Positions 54,028-63,124 of a DNA stretch of 64,000 bases are shown in pieces. The position numbers and the translations under genes were made by a program. The notes beneath the pieces were generated by a model that did no database searches, was not told the DNA's origin, and saw only the letters and a program-made list of their open reading frames with translations. Position 1 is the stretch's first letter. Each line of letters opens with the position of its first letter. The DNA is from Paenirhodobacter hankyongi (GTDB taxonomy: Bacteria; Pseudomonadota; Alphaproteobacteria; Rhodobacterales; Rhodobacteraceae). Location: assembly GCF_003664585.1 (NCBI RefSeq), contig NZ_RCHI01000008.1, forward strand, positions 62,001 through 126,000. Reading direction: 5' to 3'.

Positions 54028-54648
54028 ATGACGCCCGAGACCGAAGCCGACGCCGCCCGCCACGCCGCGAAGATGGCCAGGAAGAAGGCCGCGCGCGACC
54101 GGATGATGGCGACGAAGACCGGCGAGAAGGGGCTGATCATCGTCCATACCGGGCCGGGCAAGGGCAAAAGCTCGTCGGGCTTCGGGATGATCCTGCGCGC
54201 CATTGCGCATGAGATGCCCTGCGCCGTGGTGCAGTTCATCAAGGGCAGCTGGGACACTGGCGAGCGGCGCCTGATCACCACCCATTTCGGCGATCTGTGC
54301 CGCTTCGTCGCCTCGGGCGAGGGCTTCACCTGGGAAACCCAGGACCGCGAGCGCGACATCGCCGCCGCCCGCGCCGGCTGGGACAAGGCCAAGGCGCTGA
54401 TCCGCGACCCCGAGATCCGCATGGTGCTGCTCGACGAGATCAACATCGCGCTGCGCTATGGCTATCTCGACCTCGACGAGGTCCTGGCCTTCCTGCGCGA
54501 CGAGAAGCCCGAGATGACCCATGTCATCCTGACCGGCCGCAACGCCGCCGAGGCGCTGGTCGAGGCGGCCGACCTGGTGACCGAGATGACGCTGGTCAAG
54601 CACCCGTTCCGCGCCGGCATCAAGGCCCAGCCGGGCGTCGAGTTCTGA
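54028..54648 (+). CDS. cobO: Cob(I)yrinic acid a,c-diamide adenosyltransferase
   Basis: A 206-residue CobA/CobO/BtuR-type ATP:corrinoid adenosyltransferase. The P-loop HTGPGKGKSSSGFG, QFIKGSWDTGE and VLLDEINIALRYGYL are conserved. It attaches the upper adenosyl ligand after cobalt insertion. It runs divergently from the riboswitch operon and has no riboswitch of its own in view. AAGGAG precedes the ATG. Confidence 0.96.
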   Translation: MTPETEADAARHAAKMARKKAARDRMMATKTGEKGLIIVHTGPGKGKSSSGFGMILRAIAHEMPCAVVQFIKGSWDTGERRLITTHFGDLCRFVASGEGFTWETQDRERDIAAARAGWDKAKALIRDPEIRMVLLDEINIALRYGYLDLDEVLAFLRDEKPEMTHVILTGRNAAEALVEAADLVTEMTLVKHPFRAGIKAQPGVEF

Positions 54649-54655
54649 GCCCGGA

Positions 54656-54701
54656 CCGGGGGCCAGCCCCCGGACCCCCGAGGTATTTTCGGCAAGATGA
54701 A
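54656..54701. repeat. GC hairpin plus 22-bp repeat copy after cobO
   Basis: CCGGGGG/CCCCCGG (54656-54673) is a likely cobO terminator stem; it is followed by a C-run and the 22-bp repeat at 54680-54701 with TATTTTCGG in place of TATTTGGGG. Same order of parts as at 12759-12824 and 29384-29460. Confidence 0.75.
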
Positions 54702-54846
54702 AGCAGGGAAGGCTTAAGAATGATGTGCCACGCTGACGGGGCGGTACAGGGAGAGGTCCCGATGACCGCGCAAGGTGAAAGCGCCGCGTCTCCCCCGCCC
54801 TGCCGGCCCGAGGCGCGGCGCGGCATTACTGAAACCGCCCTGCCCT

Positions 54847-54868
54847 TTCATCTTGCCCCAAATACCTC
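54847..54868. repeat. Reverse-oriented copy of the 22-bp repeat before cobQ
   Basis: An exact reverse complement of the copy at 29439-29460. Together with 54680-54701 it brackets about 145 bases between cobO and cobQ as an inverted pair. Translated, this strand gives the chance peptide HLAPNTS. Confidence 0.8.
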
Positions 54869-54916
54869 CGCCGGAGGCTCCCGCACTCTCGGCCGCGCGA
54901 CGGCGGGAGGCCGGGG

Positions 54917-56362
54917 ATGACGGCGCTGATGATCCAGGGCACGGGCTCGAACGTCGGCAAGTCGATGCTGGTCGCGGGGCTGTGCCGGGCGGCGCGGCGG
55001 CGCGGGCTGAGTGTCGCCCCCTTCAAGCCGCAGAACATGTCGAACAACGCGGCCGTCACTGCGGACGGCGGCGAGATCGGCCGGGCGCAGGCGCTTCAGG
55101 CGCGGGCGGCGGGGCTTCTGCCCGTCACCGACATGAACCCGGTGCTGCTGAAGCCCGAAAGCGAGACCGGGGCGCAGGTCATCGTGCAGGGGCGGCGGCG
55201 CGCCGTCACCGGGGCGCGCGATTATGCCACCTTCCGCGCCGGGCTGATGGGGGCGGTACTTGAAAGCTTCGGCCGGCTCTCGGCGGCGCATGACCTTGTC
55301 CTTGTCGAGGGCGCGGGCAGCCCGGCCGAGGTGAACCTGCGCGCGAACGACATCGCCAACATGGGCTTTGCACGCGCGGCCGGGGTGCCGGTGGTGCTCG
55401 CCGGCGACATCGACCGCGGCGGAGTGATCGCGCAGATCGTCGGCACCCAGGCGGTGCTGGACCCGGCCGACGCGGCGCTGGTGCGCGGCTTTCTGGTGAA
55501 CAAGTTCCGCGGCGACCCAAGGCTCTTCGACGACGGCTATCGCTTCATCGAGACGCGCACCGGCTGGCCCGGTTTCGGCGTGCTGCCCTGGTTCTCCGCG
55601 GCGCATCGGCTGCCCGCCGAGGATGCGCTCGACCTGGCCTCGGGCCCGGCCTCGGGCGGGGTGAAGATCGCCTGCCTCACCTTCTCGCGGATCGCGAATT
55701 TCGACGATCTCGACCCGCTCGCGGCCGAGCCGGGGGTCGAGCTGGTGATGGTGCGCGCGGGCGAGCCGATCCCGGGCGATGCGCGGCTGGTGATCCTGCC
55801 CGGCACGAAATCGACGCGCGGCGATCTCGCCTTCCTGCGCGCGCAGGGCTGGGACATCGACCTCGCCGCCCATCTGCGCCGCGGCGGCGCTGTGCTGGGC
55901 ATCTGCGGCGGCTATCAGATGCTGGGCCGCGTGATCGCCGATCCCGAGGGGATCGAGGGGCCGGCGGGCGAAAGCCCCGGGCTGGGCCTTCTCGACGTGA
56001 CCACGGTGATGACGCCAGAGAAGCGGTTGAGCCGGGTCTCGGCGCGTCATGCGGGCACGGGGCTGGCGGTCGAAGGCTATGAAATCCACATCGGCCGCAC
56101 CGAGGGGCCGGACCGCGCCCGCCCCTTTGCCGATATTGCCGGCGCGGCGGAGGGCGCGATCTCGGCCGACGGGCGGGTGAGCGGCAGCTATCTGCACGGG
56201 CTCTTTGCCGCAGACGACTTCCGCGCGGCCTTCCTCGGCGGGCTGGGCATCGCCGCCTCGGGGCGCGGGCACGAGGCCGGGGTCGAGGCGGCGCTCGAGG
56301 CGCTCGCCGATCACGTCGAGGCGCATCTCGACGTGGGCGGGCTTTTCGCCCTCGCGCGCTAG
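54917..56362 (+). CDS. cobQ: Cobyric acid synthase
   Basis: A 481-residue glutamine amidotransferase that amidates side chains b, d, e and g of adenosylcobyrinic a,c-diamide. The N-terminal P-loop-like [15 protein letters not shown] and [13 protein letters not shown], and the C-terminal glutaminase nucleophile in [11 protein letters not shown] with GSYLHGLF, define CobQ/CbiP. Preceded by inverted-repeat DNA. Its TAG shares CTAG with the stop of convergent cobC. Confidence 0.97.
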   Translation: MTALMIQGTGSNVGKSMLVAGLCRAARRRGLSVAPFKPQNMSNNAAVTADGGEIGRAQALQARAAGLLPVTDMNPVLLKPESETGAQVIVQGRRRAVTGARDYATFRAGLMGAVLESFGRLSAAHDLVLVEGAGSPAEVNLRANDIANMGFARAAGVPVVLAGDIDRGGVIAQIVGTQAVLDPADAALVRGFLVNKFRGDPRLFDDGYRFIETRTGWPGFGVLPWFSAAHRLPAEDALDLASGPASGGVKIACLTFSRIANFDDLDPLAAEPGVELVMVRAGEPIPGDARLVILPGTKSTRGDLAFLRAQGWDIDLAAHLRRGGAVLGICGGYQMLGRVIADPEGIEGPAGESPGLGLLDVTTVMTPEKRLSRVSARHAGTGLAVEGYEIHIGRTEGPDRARPFADIAGAAEGAISADGRVSGSYLHGLFAADDFRAAFLGGLGIAASGRGHEAGVEAALEALADHVEAHLDVGGLFALAR

Positions 56363-57318
56363 CGGGCGAGGGCTGCGCTCAGGCGGCCCCATTCCGCCGC
56401 GCCGCCCGGCAGGCCAAGGCGCAGCCAGGTGGGTGACCAGGGGAAGATCCGCGACCAGATCCGTTCGCGGGCAAGGCCCTCCTGCGCCGCCGGCGCATCG
56501 GGGGTGGCATAGGTGCGAAACAGCGCCGTGCCGCCGACGAGCGACCAGCCCGCGCACTGCGCCAGCGCATCGAGGCGGAGGGCCTCGGCCTCGAGCCGGG
56601 CGATGGTCGCGGCGCGCCAGGGCGCATCGGCAAGCGCGATCCGGCCGATCTCGAGCGCGGGGCCCGAGACCGGCCAGGGCCCGGCCGCGGCCTCGAGCGC
56701 AGCGACCGTCGCGGCATCGGCGAAGACAAAACCAAGGCGCACCCCGGCAAGGCCCCAGAACTTGCCGAAGGAGCGCAGCACCGTCAGCCCATCGGTGCCG
56801 GCATGGGCGGCAACCGACAGCCCCGGCACCGGGTCGGCAAAGCTTTCGTCGACCACCAGCCGACCGACGGCGCCCGACAGCGCCAGCAGATCGGCGGGCG
56901 CGTGGGTCTGGCCATCGGGGTTGTTCGGGTTGACGACCACGGCCAGATCGGCACCGGCAAGGTCCGTCAGCCGCGCCACCTCCTCGACCTGCCAGCCGGC
57001 GGCGCGCAGCTGCGCGGCATGCTCGTTATAGGTCGGCGCCAGCACCCGGGCGCGGCCGGGCGGGCCAAGGCGCGGCAACATCTGGATTGCCGCCTGCGCG
57101 CCGGCCAGTGCCACCCCGGGAGCAGCCGTGCCGAAGGCCGCCTGCGCGGCGGCAAGCAGCGCGGCCTTCGCCGGCGCCGTGGGCAGCGCCGTCCAGGCCT
57201 CGGGCGGCAGCGGCGGCAGCGGATAGGGCTCGCGGTTGATGCCGGTCGAGAGGTCGATCCAGTCGGTGCCGCCAAAGCGCGCCCGCGCCGCATCCAGATT
57301 GCCACCGTGATCGCGCAT
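56359..57318 (-). CDS. cobC: Threonine-phosphate decarboxylase-like enzyme CobC
   Basis: A 319-residue PLP-dependent class I/II aminotransferase-fold protein; [14 protein letters not shown] near the N-terminus, [10 protein letters not shown] and [15 protein letters not shown] (PLP Lys) fit CobC/CobD(Salmonella), which provides (R)-1-amino-2-propanol phosphate for the nucleotide loop. It overlaps cobD by one base. bluE (threonine kinase) in the same unit would supply its substrate. Confidence 0.92.
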   Translation of the reverse strand: MRDHGGNLDAARARFGGTDWIDLSTGINREPYPLPPLPPEAWTALPTAPAKAALLAAAQAAFGTAAPGVALAGAQAAIQMLPRLGPPGRARVLAPTYNEHAAQLRAAGWQVEEVARLTDLAGADLAVVVNPNNPDGQTHAPADLLALSGAVGRLVVDESFADPVPGLSVAAHAGTDGLTVLRSFGKFWGLAGVRLGFVFADAATVAALEAAAGPWPVSGPALEIGRIALADAPWRAATIARLEAEALRLDALAQCAGWSLVGGTALFRTYATPDAPAAQEGLARERIWSRIFPWSPTWLRLGLPGGAAEWGRLSAALAR

Positions 57319-58256
57319 CAGATCCCCCAGACTGCCGCCGCCGCGATGAGAAGCCCGAGCCCCGCCATCGCCCGGCGGTAAAGCGCAAGGCCGCGGGCAA
57401 GGTCAAGCGGCGCCGGATCGGGGGCGGTGCCGTTCAGCCAGGGCTCGGCCGCGACGGTGGTGCCATAGATCCGCGGCCCGGACAGCCGCACGCCAAGCGC
57501 CCCGGCAAGCGCCGCCTCGGGCCAGCCGGCATTGGGCGAGCGATGCGCGCGGGCGTCGCGCGCCATCACCGCAAGCGCGCGGCCCGGCGTGCGCGAGACC
57601 AAAGCGAAGACCACCCCGGTCAGCCGCGCCGGGATCAGGTTCGCGACATCGTCGATGCGCGCCGCGGCCCAGCCGAAGGCCTCGTGCCGCGCGGTGCGGT
57701 GGCCGATCATCGAATCGAGCGTGTTGATCGCCTTGTAGGCGGCAATCCCCGGCAGCCCCGCCACCACGCCCCAGAAGAGCGGCGCGGTGATCCCGTCCGA
57801 GCTGTTCTCGGCCAGGCTTTCCAGCGCCGCGCGGGCAACGCCCGCCTCGTCGAGCGCCGCGGGATCGCGGCCGACGATCATCGACACCGCCTGCCGCGCC
57901 GCGCCAAGGTCACCGGCGACGAGCGGCCGGGCGACCGCGGCGACATGGTCGTGCATCGAGCGGATCGCGACCAGCGGCCAGGCCAGCACGCCGCCGATCA
58001 CGATGCCGAGCGGCCCCGCCGGCAGCAGCGCCTGTGCGACCGCCCCCGCCCCCGCCGCAAGGGCGATGGTGAGAAGCGCCGCAAGGACACCACGCGCTCG
58101 CCGTGCCGTGCCCTCGCGGTTCAGCCGGCGGTCAAGCGTCGCGATCAGCGCGCCAAGCCAGGTGACCGGGTGGCCGATGCGGCGAAACAGCGCGTCGGGC
58201 CAGCCGAACGCCAGGTCGATCGCGCAGGCAACCAGCATCATCGCGGCAAAACTCAT
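57318..58256 (-). CDS. cobD: Adenosylcobinamide-phosphate synthase
   Basis: A 312-residue integral membrane protein (CbiB family) that attaches aminopropanol phosphate to adenosylcobyric acid. GHPVTWLGALI, ARAALESLAENSSDG and YKAINTLDSMIGH are conserved, with hydrophobic helices throughout. GGAGGAGAG precedes the ATG. One-base overlap with cobC and ATGA overlap with bluE. Confidence 0.94.
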   Translation of the reverse strand: MSFAAMMLVACAIDLAFGWPDALFRRIGHPVTWLGALIATLDRRLNREGTARRARGVLAALLTIALAAGAGAVAQALLPAGPLGIVIGGVLAWPLVAIRSMHDHVAAVARPLVAGDLGAARQAVSMIVGRDPAALDEAGVARAALESLAENSSDGITAPLFWGVVAGLPGIAAYKAINTLDSMIGHRTARHEAFGWAAARIDDVANLIPARLTGVVFALVSRTPGRALAVMARDARAHRSPNAGWPEAALAGALGVRLSGPRIYGTTVAAEPWLNGTAPDPAPLDLARGLALYRRAMAGLGLLIAAAAVWGI

Positions 58257-59047
58257 CTCTCTCCTCCGGTGAAGCGGCGGATGCCGGTAAGGCCCGCGGC
58301 GCGCAGCACCGCCCCTGCGCCCGCGGGCAGAGTGCCCGGCACGAAGAGGAAGGCACGGGCGGCGCCGGTATGGGCGATCGCGTACCCGGCGGCGCCAAGC
58401 GCGCGGGCGATCTCGGCCGTGGGATCGCCCACGGGCCCGCGCAGCGCAAGGGTGCGGCGCGCGCTTTCGCTGGCGAGTGCCGCCAGGGTGGGCAGATCGC
58501 CGCCCCGGGCCCAGAGCCGGGCGAGATCGGCGATGTCGGGGAACCCCGCGTCACGCGGCTCGGTCCGGCGCGGCGGGCCCCAGAAACCGCCGATTGCATG
58601 GAACCGCGGCAGCGCCGGCAGGTGCGCCACCGTCCGCCCCTCGCGCGAGGCCCACAGATGCCGCGCGGGAGACGCGAACATCAGCGGGTCCGAGGCGCCC
58701 TCGGCCGCGACGCAGGCGCGGGCGAGCCCCTCGGGCGGGCCCTGCCAGCCCGCAAGCCGGGCAAGGGCGACGAGGGACGCCGTCGAAACCCCGGTGCCCA
58801 TGCCGGGCGGGGCGAGCGGGCGCAACGCCACGCGGCCGGGCAGCGGCAGGCCAAGCCGGGCGAGCAGCGCGCGCACCTGCCCCGACGGCGGTCCGCCATG
58901 CAGCATCAGCCCCAGCCCGCCGCTGGCCTGCGCCACGACACCGAGCGACGGGCAGGGCAGCGTAATCAGCGCCACCGGCCCGTCGGGGCCAAGCCGGCCC
59001 TGCAGGAACTCGCCGAAATGGCCCGGGACGTGCAGGCTTGCCCTCAT
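58253..59047 (-). CDS. bluE: GHMP-family L-threonine kinase (PduX/BluE-like)
   Basis: A 264-residue GHMP kinase-like protein. It begins ASLHVPGHFGEFLQGRLG, matching PduX/BluE, and has the ATP loop-like PPGMGTGVSTASLVAL. PduX phosphorylates L-threonine for synthesis of the cobalamin aminopropanol linker; BluE is the Rhodobacter capsulatus homologue. Start 59047 overlaps the bluF stop (ATGA). Confidence 0.82.
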   Translation of the reverse strand: MRASLHVPGHFGEFLQGRLGPDGPVALITLPCPSLGVVAQASGGLGLMLHGGPPSGQVRALLARLGLPLPGRVALRPLAPPGMGTGVSTASLVALARLAGWQGPPEGLARACVAAEGASDPLMFASPARHLWASREGRTVAHLPALPRFHAIGGFWGPPRRTEPRDAGFPDIADLARLWARGGDLPTLAALASESARRTLALRGPVGDPTAEIARALGAAGYAIAHTGAARAFLFVPGTLPAGAGAVLRAAGLTGIRRFTGGER

Positions 59048-59619
59048 CCGCAGACCCGGTTCACGCCGGCCACCGACCAGCCGCCGCCGGGCAGCGCCAG
59101 CAGCCGGGTGAGCGACAGCGGCGCCACCTGAAAGGCGAGCGCGCCCGGCACCGATCCGGTGGCGAGCGCCAGCGCCGCCCGCACGATGCCGGCATGGGCG
59201 ACGACGGCCACCCGCCCCTCGCCCGCGGCCAGCGCCGCAATCGCCGGGGTGGCGCGAGCACACAGATCGGCAAAGCTTTCGCCGCGCGGCGGGCGGTGCG
59301 CGGCGAGTTCAGACGCAGAGAGCGTGCCGATGTCGGGCAGATCGGCGAAGGGCAGGCCTTCCCAGTCGCCGAAATCCTGCTCCCACAGCCGCGGGTCGGT
59401 CTCGGGCTCCAGACCGGGCCAGAGCGCCGCCGCGGTCTGCCGGCAACGCAGCGCGGGCGAGGCGACGACGCGCAGCGCCCCCAGCTCGGCGCGCAGCGCG
59501 GCAAGCGTGCCCACGTCGGGCAGATCGGCCGGCACATCGCGGCGGCCGGCCAGACAGCCGCCATGGCGCGCGGGCGCATGACGGATGAAGACCAGCTCGC
59601 GCATCCCCTCGGCGGACAT
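59044..59619 (-). CDS. bluF: Histidine phosphatase family protein, candidate alpha-ribazole phosphatase
   Basis: A 191-residue phosphoglycerate-mutase-like phosphatase. LVFIRHAPARHGG holds the phospho-accepting His (RHA instead of the usual RHG), with SPALRCRQTA and VVAHAGIVRAAL as further active-site parts. In a cob context it should remove the 5'-phosphate of alpha-ribazole-P or cobalamin-5'-P. AAGGAG nine bases upstream favours the start at 59619 over the one at 59604. Symbol by position next to bluE. Confidence 0.78.
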   Translation of the reverse strand: MSAEGMRELVFIRHAPARHGGCLAGRRDVPADLPDVGTLAALRAELGALRVVASPALRCRQTAAALWPGLEPETDPRLWEQDFGDWEGLPFADLPDIGTLSASELAAHRPPRGESFADLCARATPAIAALAAGEGRVAVVAHAGIVRAALALATGSVPGALAFQVAPLSLTRLLALPGGGWSVAGVNRVCG

Positions 59620-59685
59620 CTCGCATTTCTCCTTTCGCGGCTGCGCCGTTTCTGCTTTGAAGCCGGGCGGGGGACAAGAGAAACC

Positions 59686-60189
59686 ATGAGCCAGACCATT
59701 CTGATCACCGGCGGCGTGCGTTCGGGCAAGAGCGCGATCGCCGAGGGCCGCACCCTCGGCTTCGGCACGCCGGCCGTCTACATCGCCACCGCGCAGGCCT
59801 TCGACGGCGAGATGGAAACCCGGATCGCGGCGCATCAGGCCCGGCGCGGCGCCGAGTGGCGGACGGTGCAGGAGCCGCTCGACCTTGTCGGCGCGCTGGC
59901 CGCGACCGATGGCGCGCCGCGGCTGGTCGATTGCCTGACGCTGTGGCTGACGAACCAGATGCTGGGCGGGCACGACTGGCAGGCGGCGGGGCGCGATCTG
60001 TGCGCGGCGCTCGCCCGGCAGACCTCGCCGGTGGTTCTGGTGACGAACGAGGTCGGACTGGGCATCGTGCCCGAGAACCGGCTTGCCCGCGAGTTCCGCG
60101 ATGCCGCGGGGCTTCTCAACCAATGGGTCGCGGCCGTGGCGGACGAGGTGATCTTCGCCGTGGCCGGCCTGCCGATGAAGGTGAAATGA
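59686..60189 (+). CDS. cobP: Adenosylcobinamide kinase/guanylyltransferase
   Basis: A 167-residue bifunctional enzyme (CobU in Salmonella). P-loop LITGGVRSGKSAIAEG, YIATAQAFDGEMETRIAAH with the guanylylated His, and LVTNEVGLGIVPENRLARE are all present. It makes AdoCbi-GDP. Divergent from bluF across 66 bases without a riboswitch. Stop overlaps the next gene. Confidence 0.96.
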   Translation: MSQTILITGGVRSGKSAIAEGRTLGFGTPAVYIATAQAFDGEMETRIAAHQARRGAEWRTVQEPLDLVGALAATDGAPRLVDCLTLWLTNQMLGGHDWQAAGRDLCAALARQTSPVVLVTNEVGLGIVPENRLAREFRDAAGLLNQWVAAVADEVIFAVAGLPMKVK

Positions 60190-61193
60190 TGACATTCCAA
60201 TCGCTTGCCGAAATCGCCGCACTGGCGGACACGCTGCCGGCCGTGGACGAGGGCGCCCGCGCCGCAGCCCTTGCGCGGCAAAACAGCCTGACCAAGCCGC
60301 CGGGGTCGCTCGGTCGGCTCGAGGATCTGGCGATCTTCATGGCGGGCTGGCGCGGCACCGACCGGCCGCGCATCGCCAAGGCGCAGGCGGTGATCTTTGC
60401 CGGCAACCACGGCATCTGCGCGCAGGGGGTGAACCCCTATCCGCAGGACGTGACGAAGCAGATGGTGGCGAATTTCGAGGCCGGCGGCGCCTCGATCAAC
60501 CAGCTGTGCCGGGTCAACGGGGCCGAGCTGAGCGTCGTCGCGCTCGATCTCGATCATCCCACCGCCGATTTCACCCAGGGCCCGGCGATGACCGAGGCCG
60601 AGACGCTTGATGCGATGAACCGCGGCGCGGCGGCGGTCGATCCCACGGCCGATGTGCTGATCCTCGGCGAGATGGGCATCGGCAATTCGACGATCGCGGC
60701 GGCGCTCGCCTCGGCGCTCTTCGGCGCGACGCCGGCCGACTGGGTCGGGCCCGGCACCGGCTCGGACGATGCGGGGATCAGGCGCAAGATCGCGGCGATC
60801 GAGGCGGGGCTGCGGCTCCATGGCGGCAAGGACGCGATGACGACGCTCGCGCGCCTTGGCGGGCGCGAGCAGGCGGCGATCTGCGGCGCGGTGCTGGCGG
60901 CGCGGGCGGCGCGGATTCCGGTGATTCTCGACGGCTTCATCTGCACCGCGGCGGCGGCGACGCTCTATGCCGCCGACCCGCGGTTGCTTGACCATTGCCT
61001 CGTCGGCCATGCCTCGGCCGAGCCCGGGCACCGGCGGCTGCTGGCCGCGCTCGGCAAGACGGCGGTGGTCGAATTCGACATGCGCCTTGGCGAGGGCTCG
61101 GGCGCGGCGCTTGCGCTTGGCATCCTGCGTGCCGCGCTCGAATGCCACAACGGCATGGCGACCTTCGGCGAGGCGGGGGTCAGCGAGGCATGA
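60189..61193 (+). CDS. cobU: Nicotinate-nucleotide-dimethylbenzimidazole phosphoribosyltransferase
   Basis: A 334-residue phosphoribosyltransferase (CobT in Salmonella) forming alpha-ribazole phosphate. [48 protein letters not shown] and the catalytic Glu in [12 protein letters not shown] are conserved. Starts at 60189 or at an ATG three bases earlier, overlapping the cobP stop. Confidence 0.96.
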   Translation: MTFQSLAEIAALADTLPAVDEGARAAALARQNSLTKPPGSLGRLEDLAIFMAGWRGTDRPRIAKAQAVIFAGNHGICAQGVNPYPQDVTKQMVANFEAGGASINQLCRVNGAELSVVALDLDHPTADFTQGPAMTEAETLDAMNRGAAAVDPTADVLILGEMGIGNSTIAAALASALFGATPADWVGPGTGSDDAGIRRKIAAIEAGLRLHGGKDAMTTLARLGGREQAAICGAVLAARAARIPVILDGFICTAAAATLYAADPRLLDHCLVGHASAEPGHRRLLAALGKTAVVEFDMRLGEGSGAALALGILRAALECHNGMATFGEAGVSEA

Positions 61194-61936
61194 TCCGCGC
61201 CCGCGTCGCCGAGGCACAGCTGGCGCTGATGCTGCTGACGCGGCTGCCGGCCGGGCGGCTGCCCGAGCCCGCGCCGGCGATCGGCGCGGCGGCCTGGGCC
61301 TTTCCGCTGGCGGGGCTCGCCGTCGGGCTGGTCGCGGCGGCGGTGCTGGCCGTGGCCGGCGCGCTTGGCCTGCCGCCGATGCTGGCGGCGGGGCTTGCGC
61401 TTGCGTCGATGGTCGTGACCACCGGCGGTCTGCACGAGGACGGGCTCGCCGATGTCGCCGATGGCTTCTGGGGCGGGCGCGAGCGGGCGCGGCGGCTCGA
61501 GATCATGCGCGACAGCCGGATCGGCTCCTATGGCACGCTCGCGCTGATCCTGTCGCTTGGCCTGCGCTGGCAGGCGCTGGCGGCGCTGACTGCGGCGGGG
61601 CACGGAGTCGCGGCGCTGATCGTCACGGCCGGGGCCGCGCGCGTCGCGCCCGTGGTGCTGATGGCGGCGCTGCCGCCCGCGCGCGCCGATGGCATGGGCC
61701 ATCTGGCCCGCGGCGTGCCGGGCGAGGCGGTGGGGACGGCGCTGCTGATCGGGCTGGCCATCCTGGTGCTGGTCCCGGGCACCGCGCTGGCCCTGCTGGC
61801 CGCGGCGCTGGCCACGCTCGGCGTCGGCCTGCTTGCCCGCGCGAAGATCGGCGGGCAGAGCGGCGACGTTCTGGGCACCGGCGAGCAGATGGCCGAGATC
61901 GCCCTTCTTCTGGCGCTGGTCGCTCAGCTCGGCTGA
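61190..61936 (+). CDS. cobV: Adenosylcobinamide-GDP ribazoletransferase (cobalamin synthase)
   Basis: A 248-residue membrane enzyme (CobS in Salmonella) joining AdoCbi-GDP and alpha-ribazole. [13 protein letters not shown] near the N-terminus, [19 protein letters not shown] and [15 protein letters not shown] carry the acidic metal-binding signature. Four-base overlap with cobU; the 3' end overlaps the convergent Lrp gene by 13 bases. Confidence 0.95.
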   Translation: MIRARVAEAQLALMLLTRLPAGRLPEPAPAIGAAAWAFPLAGLAVGLVAAAVLAVAGALGLPPMLAAGLALASMVVTTGGLHEDGLADVADGFWGGRERARRLEIMRDSRIGSYGTLALILSLGLRWQALAALTAAGHGVAALIVTAGAARVAPVVLMAALPPARADGMGHLARGVPGEAVGTALLIGLAILVLVPGTALALLAAALATLGVGLLARAKIGGQSGDVLGTGEQMAEIALLLALVAQLG

Positions 61937-62382
61937 GGCGGCAGGCTCGGCCGGCTCAGCAGCCGCTCCATCACGAAGCGCGAGGAAACAGCGCGCATCG
62001 GCACGGCCTCGGTCAGGCGCCGGTAGAGCGCGTCATAGCTTGCCATGTCGGCGGTGACGACGCGCAGCAGGTAATCGGCCGCGCCGCCAAGCCGCAGCAC
62101 CTCCATCACCTCGGGGATCGGCTCGAGCGCCGCCAGAAAGGCCGCGCGCCACGCCGGCGTATGGTCGAGCGCGATCACCTCGACATAGACGGTGAGCCCG
62201 AGACCGAGCGCCTCGGGCGCCACCCGGATCGTGCGGCCGGCGATGACGCCGGCCTCTTCGAGCTTGTGCACCCGCCGCCAGCACGGGCTTTGCGACAGGC
62301 CGACGCGGTCGGCAAGCTCGGCGATCGGCAGGGCGGCGTTGATCTGCAACTCGCGCAGGATGCGGCGGTCGATCGCGTCCAT
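61924..62382 (-). CDS. Lrp/AsnC-family transcriptional regulator
   Basis: A 152-residue regulator: [46 protein letters not shown] is the helix-turn-helix, followed by a RAM effector domain. It lies ten bases after cysA on the same strand, so it may be transcribed with the sulfate transporter genes. Ligand unknown. Its last 13 bases are antisense to cobV. Confidence 0.92.
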   Translation of the reverse strand: MDAIDRRILRELQINAALPIAELADRVGLSQSPCWRRVHKLEEAGVIAGRTIRVAPEALGLGLTVYVEVIALDHTPAWRAAFLAALEPIPEVMEVLRLGGAADYLLRVVTADMASYDALYRRLTEAVPMRAVSSRFVMERLLSRPSLPPQPS

Positions 62383-62392
62383 CTGCCCCTCC

Positions 62393-63112
62393 TCAGGCGG
62401 TCAGGAACTCGCGCACGAAGGCCGAGGCGGGACGCGCGCGCAGATCGGCCGGGCGGCCCACCTGCTCGATCCGGCCCATCGACATCACCACCACGAGGTC
62501 GGACAGCTCCATCGCCTCTTCCTGATCGTGGGTGACGAAGATCGTGGTCAGCCCGGTGGTGTCGTGGATCTCGCGCAGGCCGTGGCGCAGTTCCTTGCGG
62601 ACCTTGGCGTCAAGCGCCCCGAAGGGCTCGTCCAGCAGCAGCATCCGCGGCTCGATCGCCAGCGCGCGCGCCAGGGCCACGCGCTGCCGCTGCCCGCCCG
62701 ACAGCTGCGCCGGATAGCGCCCGCCGATCTCGGGCAGACGGATCAGCTCGAGGAGTTTCGTCACCCGCCGCGCGATCTCCTCCTTCTCCGGGCGCAGCGC
62801 GCGCGGCCGCGCCTTCAGCCCGTAGGCGATGTTCTCGAACACCGTCATGTGGCGGAAGAGCGCATAGTTCTGGAACACGAAGCCCGCGCGGCGCTCCTGG
62901 ATCGTCATCCCCGTCGCGTCCTGCCCGTCGAAGAGCACGCGGCCGGATTCGGGAAACTCGAGCCCGCCGAGGATGCGCAGCAGCGTCGTCTTGCCCGAGC
63001 CCGAGGGGCCGAGCAGCGCGACCAGCGCCCCCGAGGGGATCGACAGCGACACCGGTTGCAGCGCAGCGGTGCGGCCGAAGGTCTTGGCGATCTCGTCGAT
63101 CTCGATATGCAT
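62393..63112 (-). CDS. cysA: Sulfate/thiosulfate ABC transporter ATPase, short form
   Basis: A 239-residue ABC ATPase: Walker [17 protein letters not shown], signature [15 protein letters not shown], Walker [13 protein letters not shown] and the switch His in THDQEEAM. It ends soon after the ATPase core, lacking the roughly 100-residue C-terminal regulatory domain of typical CysA. Assignment rests on the adjacent cysW; a molybdate-type ATPase would look similar. Confidence 0.85.
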   Translation of the reverse strand: MHIEIDEIAKTFGRTAALQPVSLSIPSGALVALLGPSGSGKTTLLRILGGLEFPESGRVLFDGQDATGMTIQERRAGFVFQNYALFRHMTVFENIAYGLKARPRALRPEKEEIARRVTKLLELIRLPEIGGRYPAQLSGGQRQRVALARALAIEPRMLLLDEPFGALDAKVRKELRHGLREIHDTTGLTTIFVTHDQEEAMELSDLVVVMSMGRIEQVGRPADLRARPASAFVREFLTA

Positions 63113-63124
63113 GGCAGGCTCCTT

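Noticed and set aside
54722-54920. Small plus-strand ORF before cobQ ending in [10 protein letters not shown]-like sequence
   Set aside because: The recognisable peptide is only the translation of the 22-bp repeat; no ribosome-binding site and no protein-like composition.
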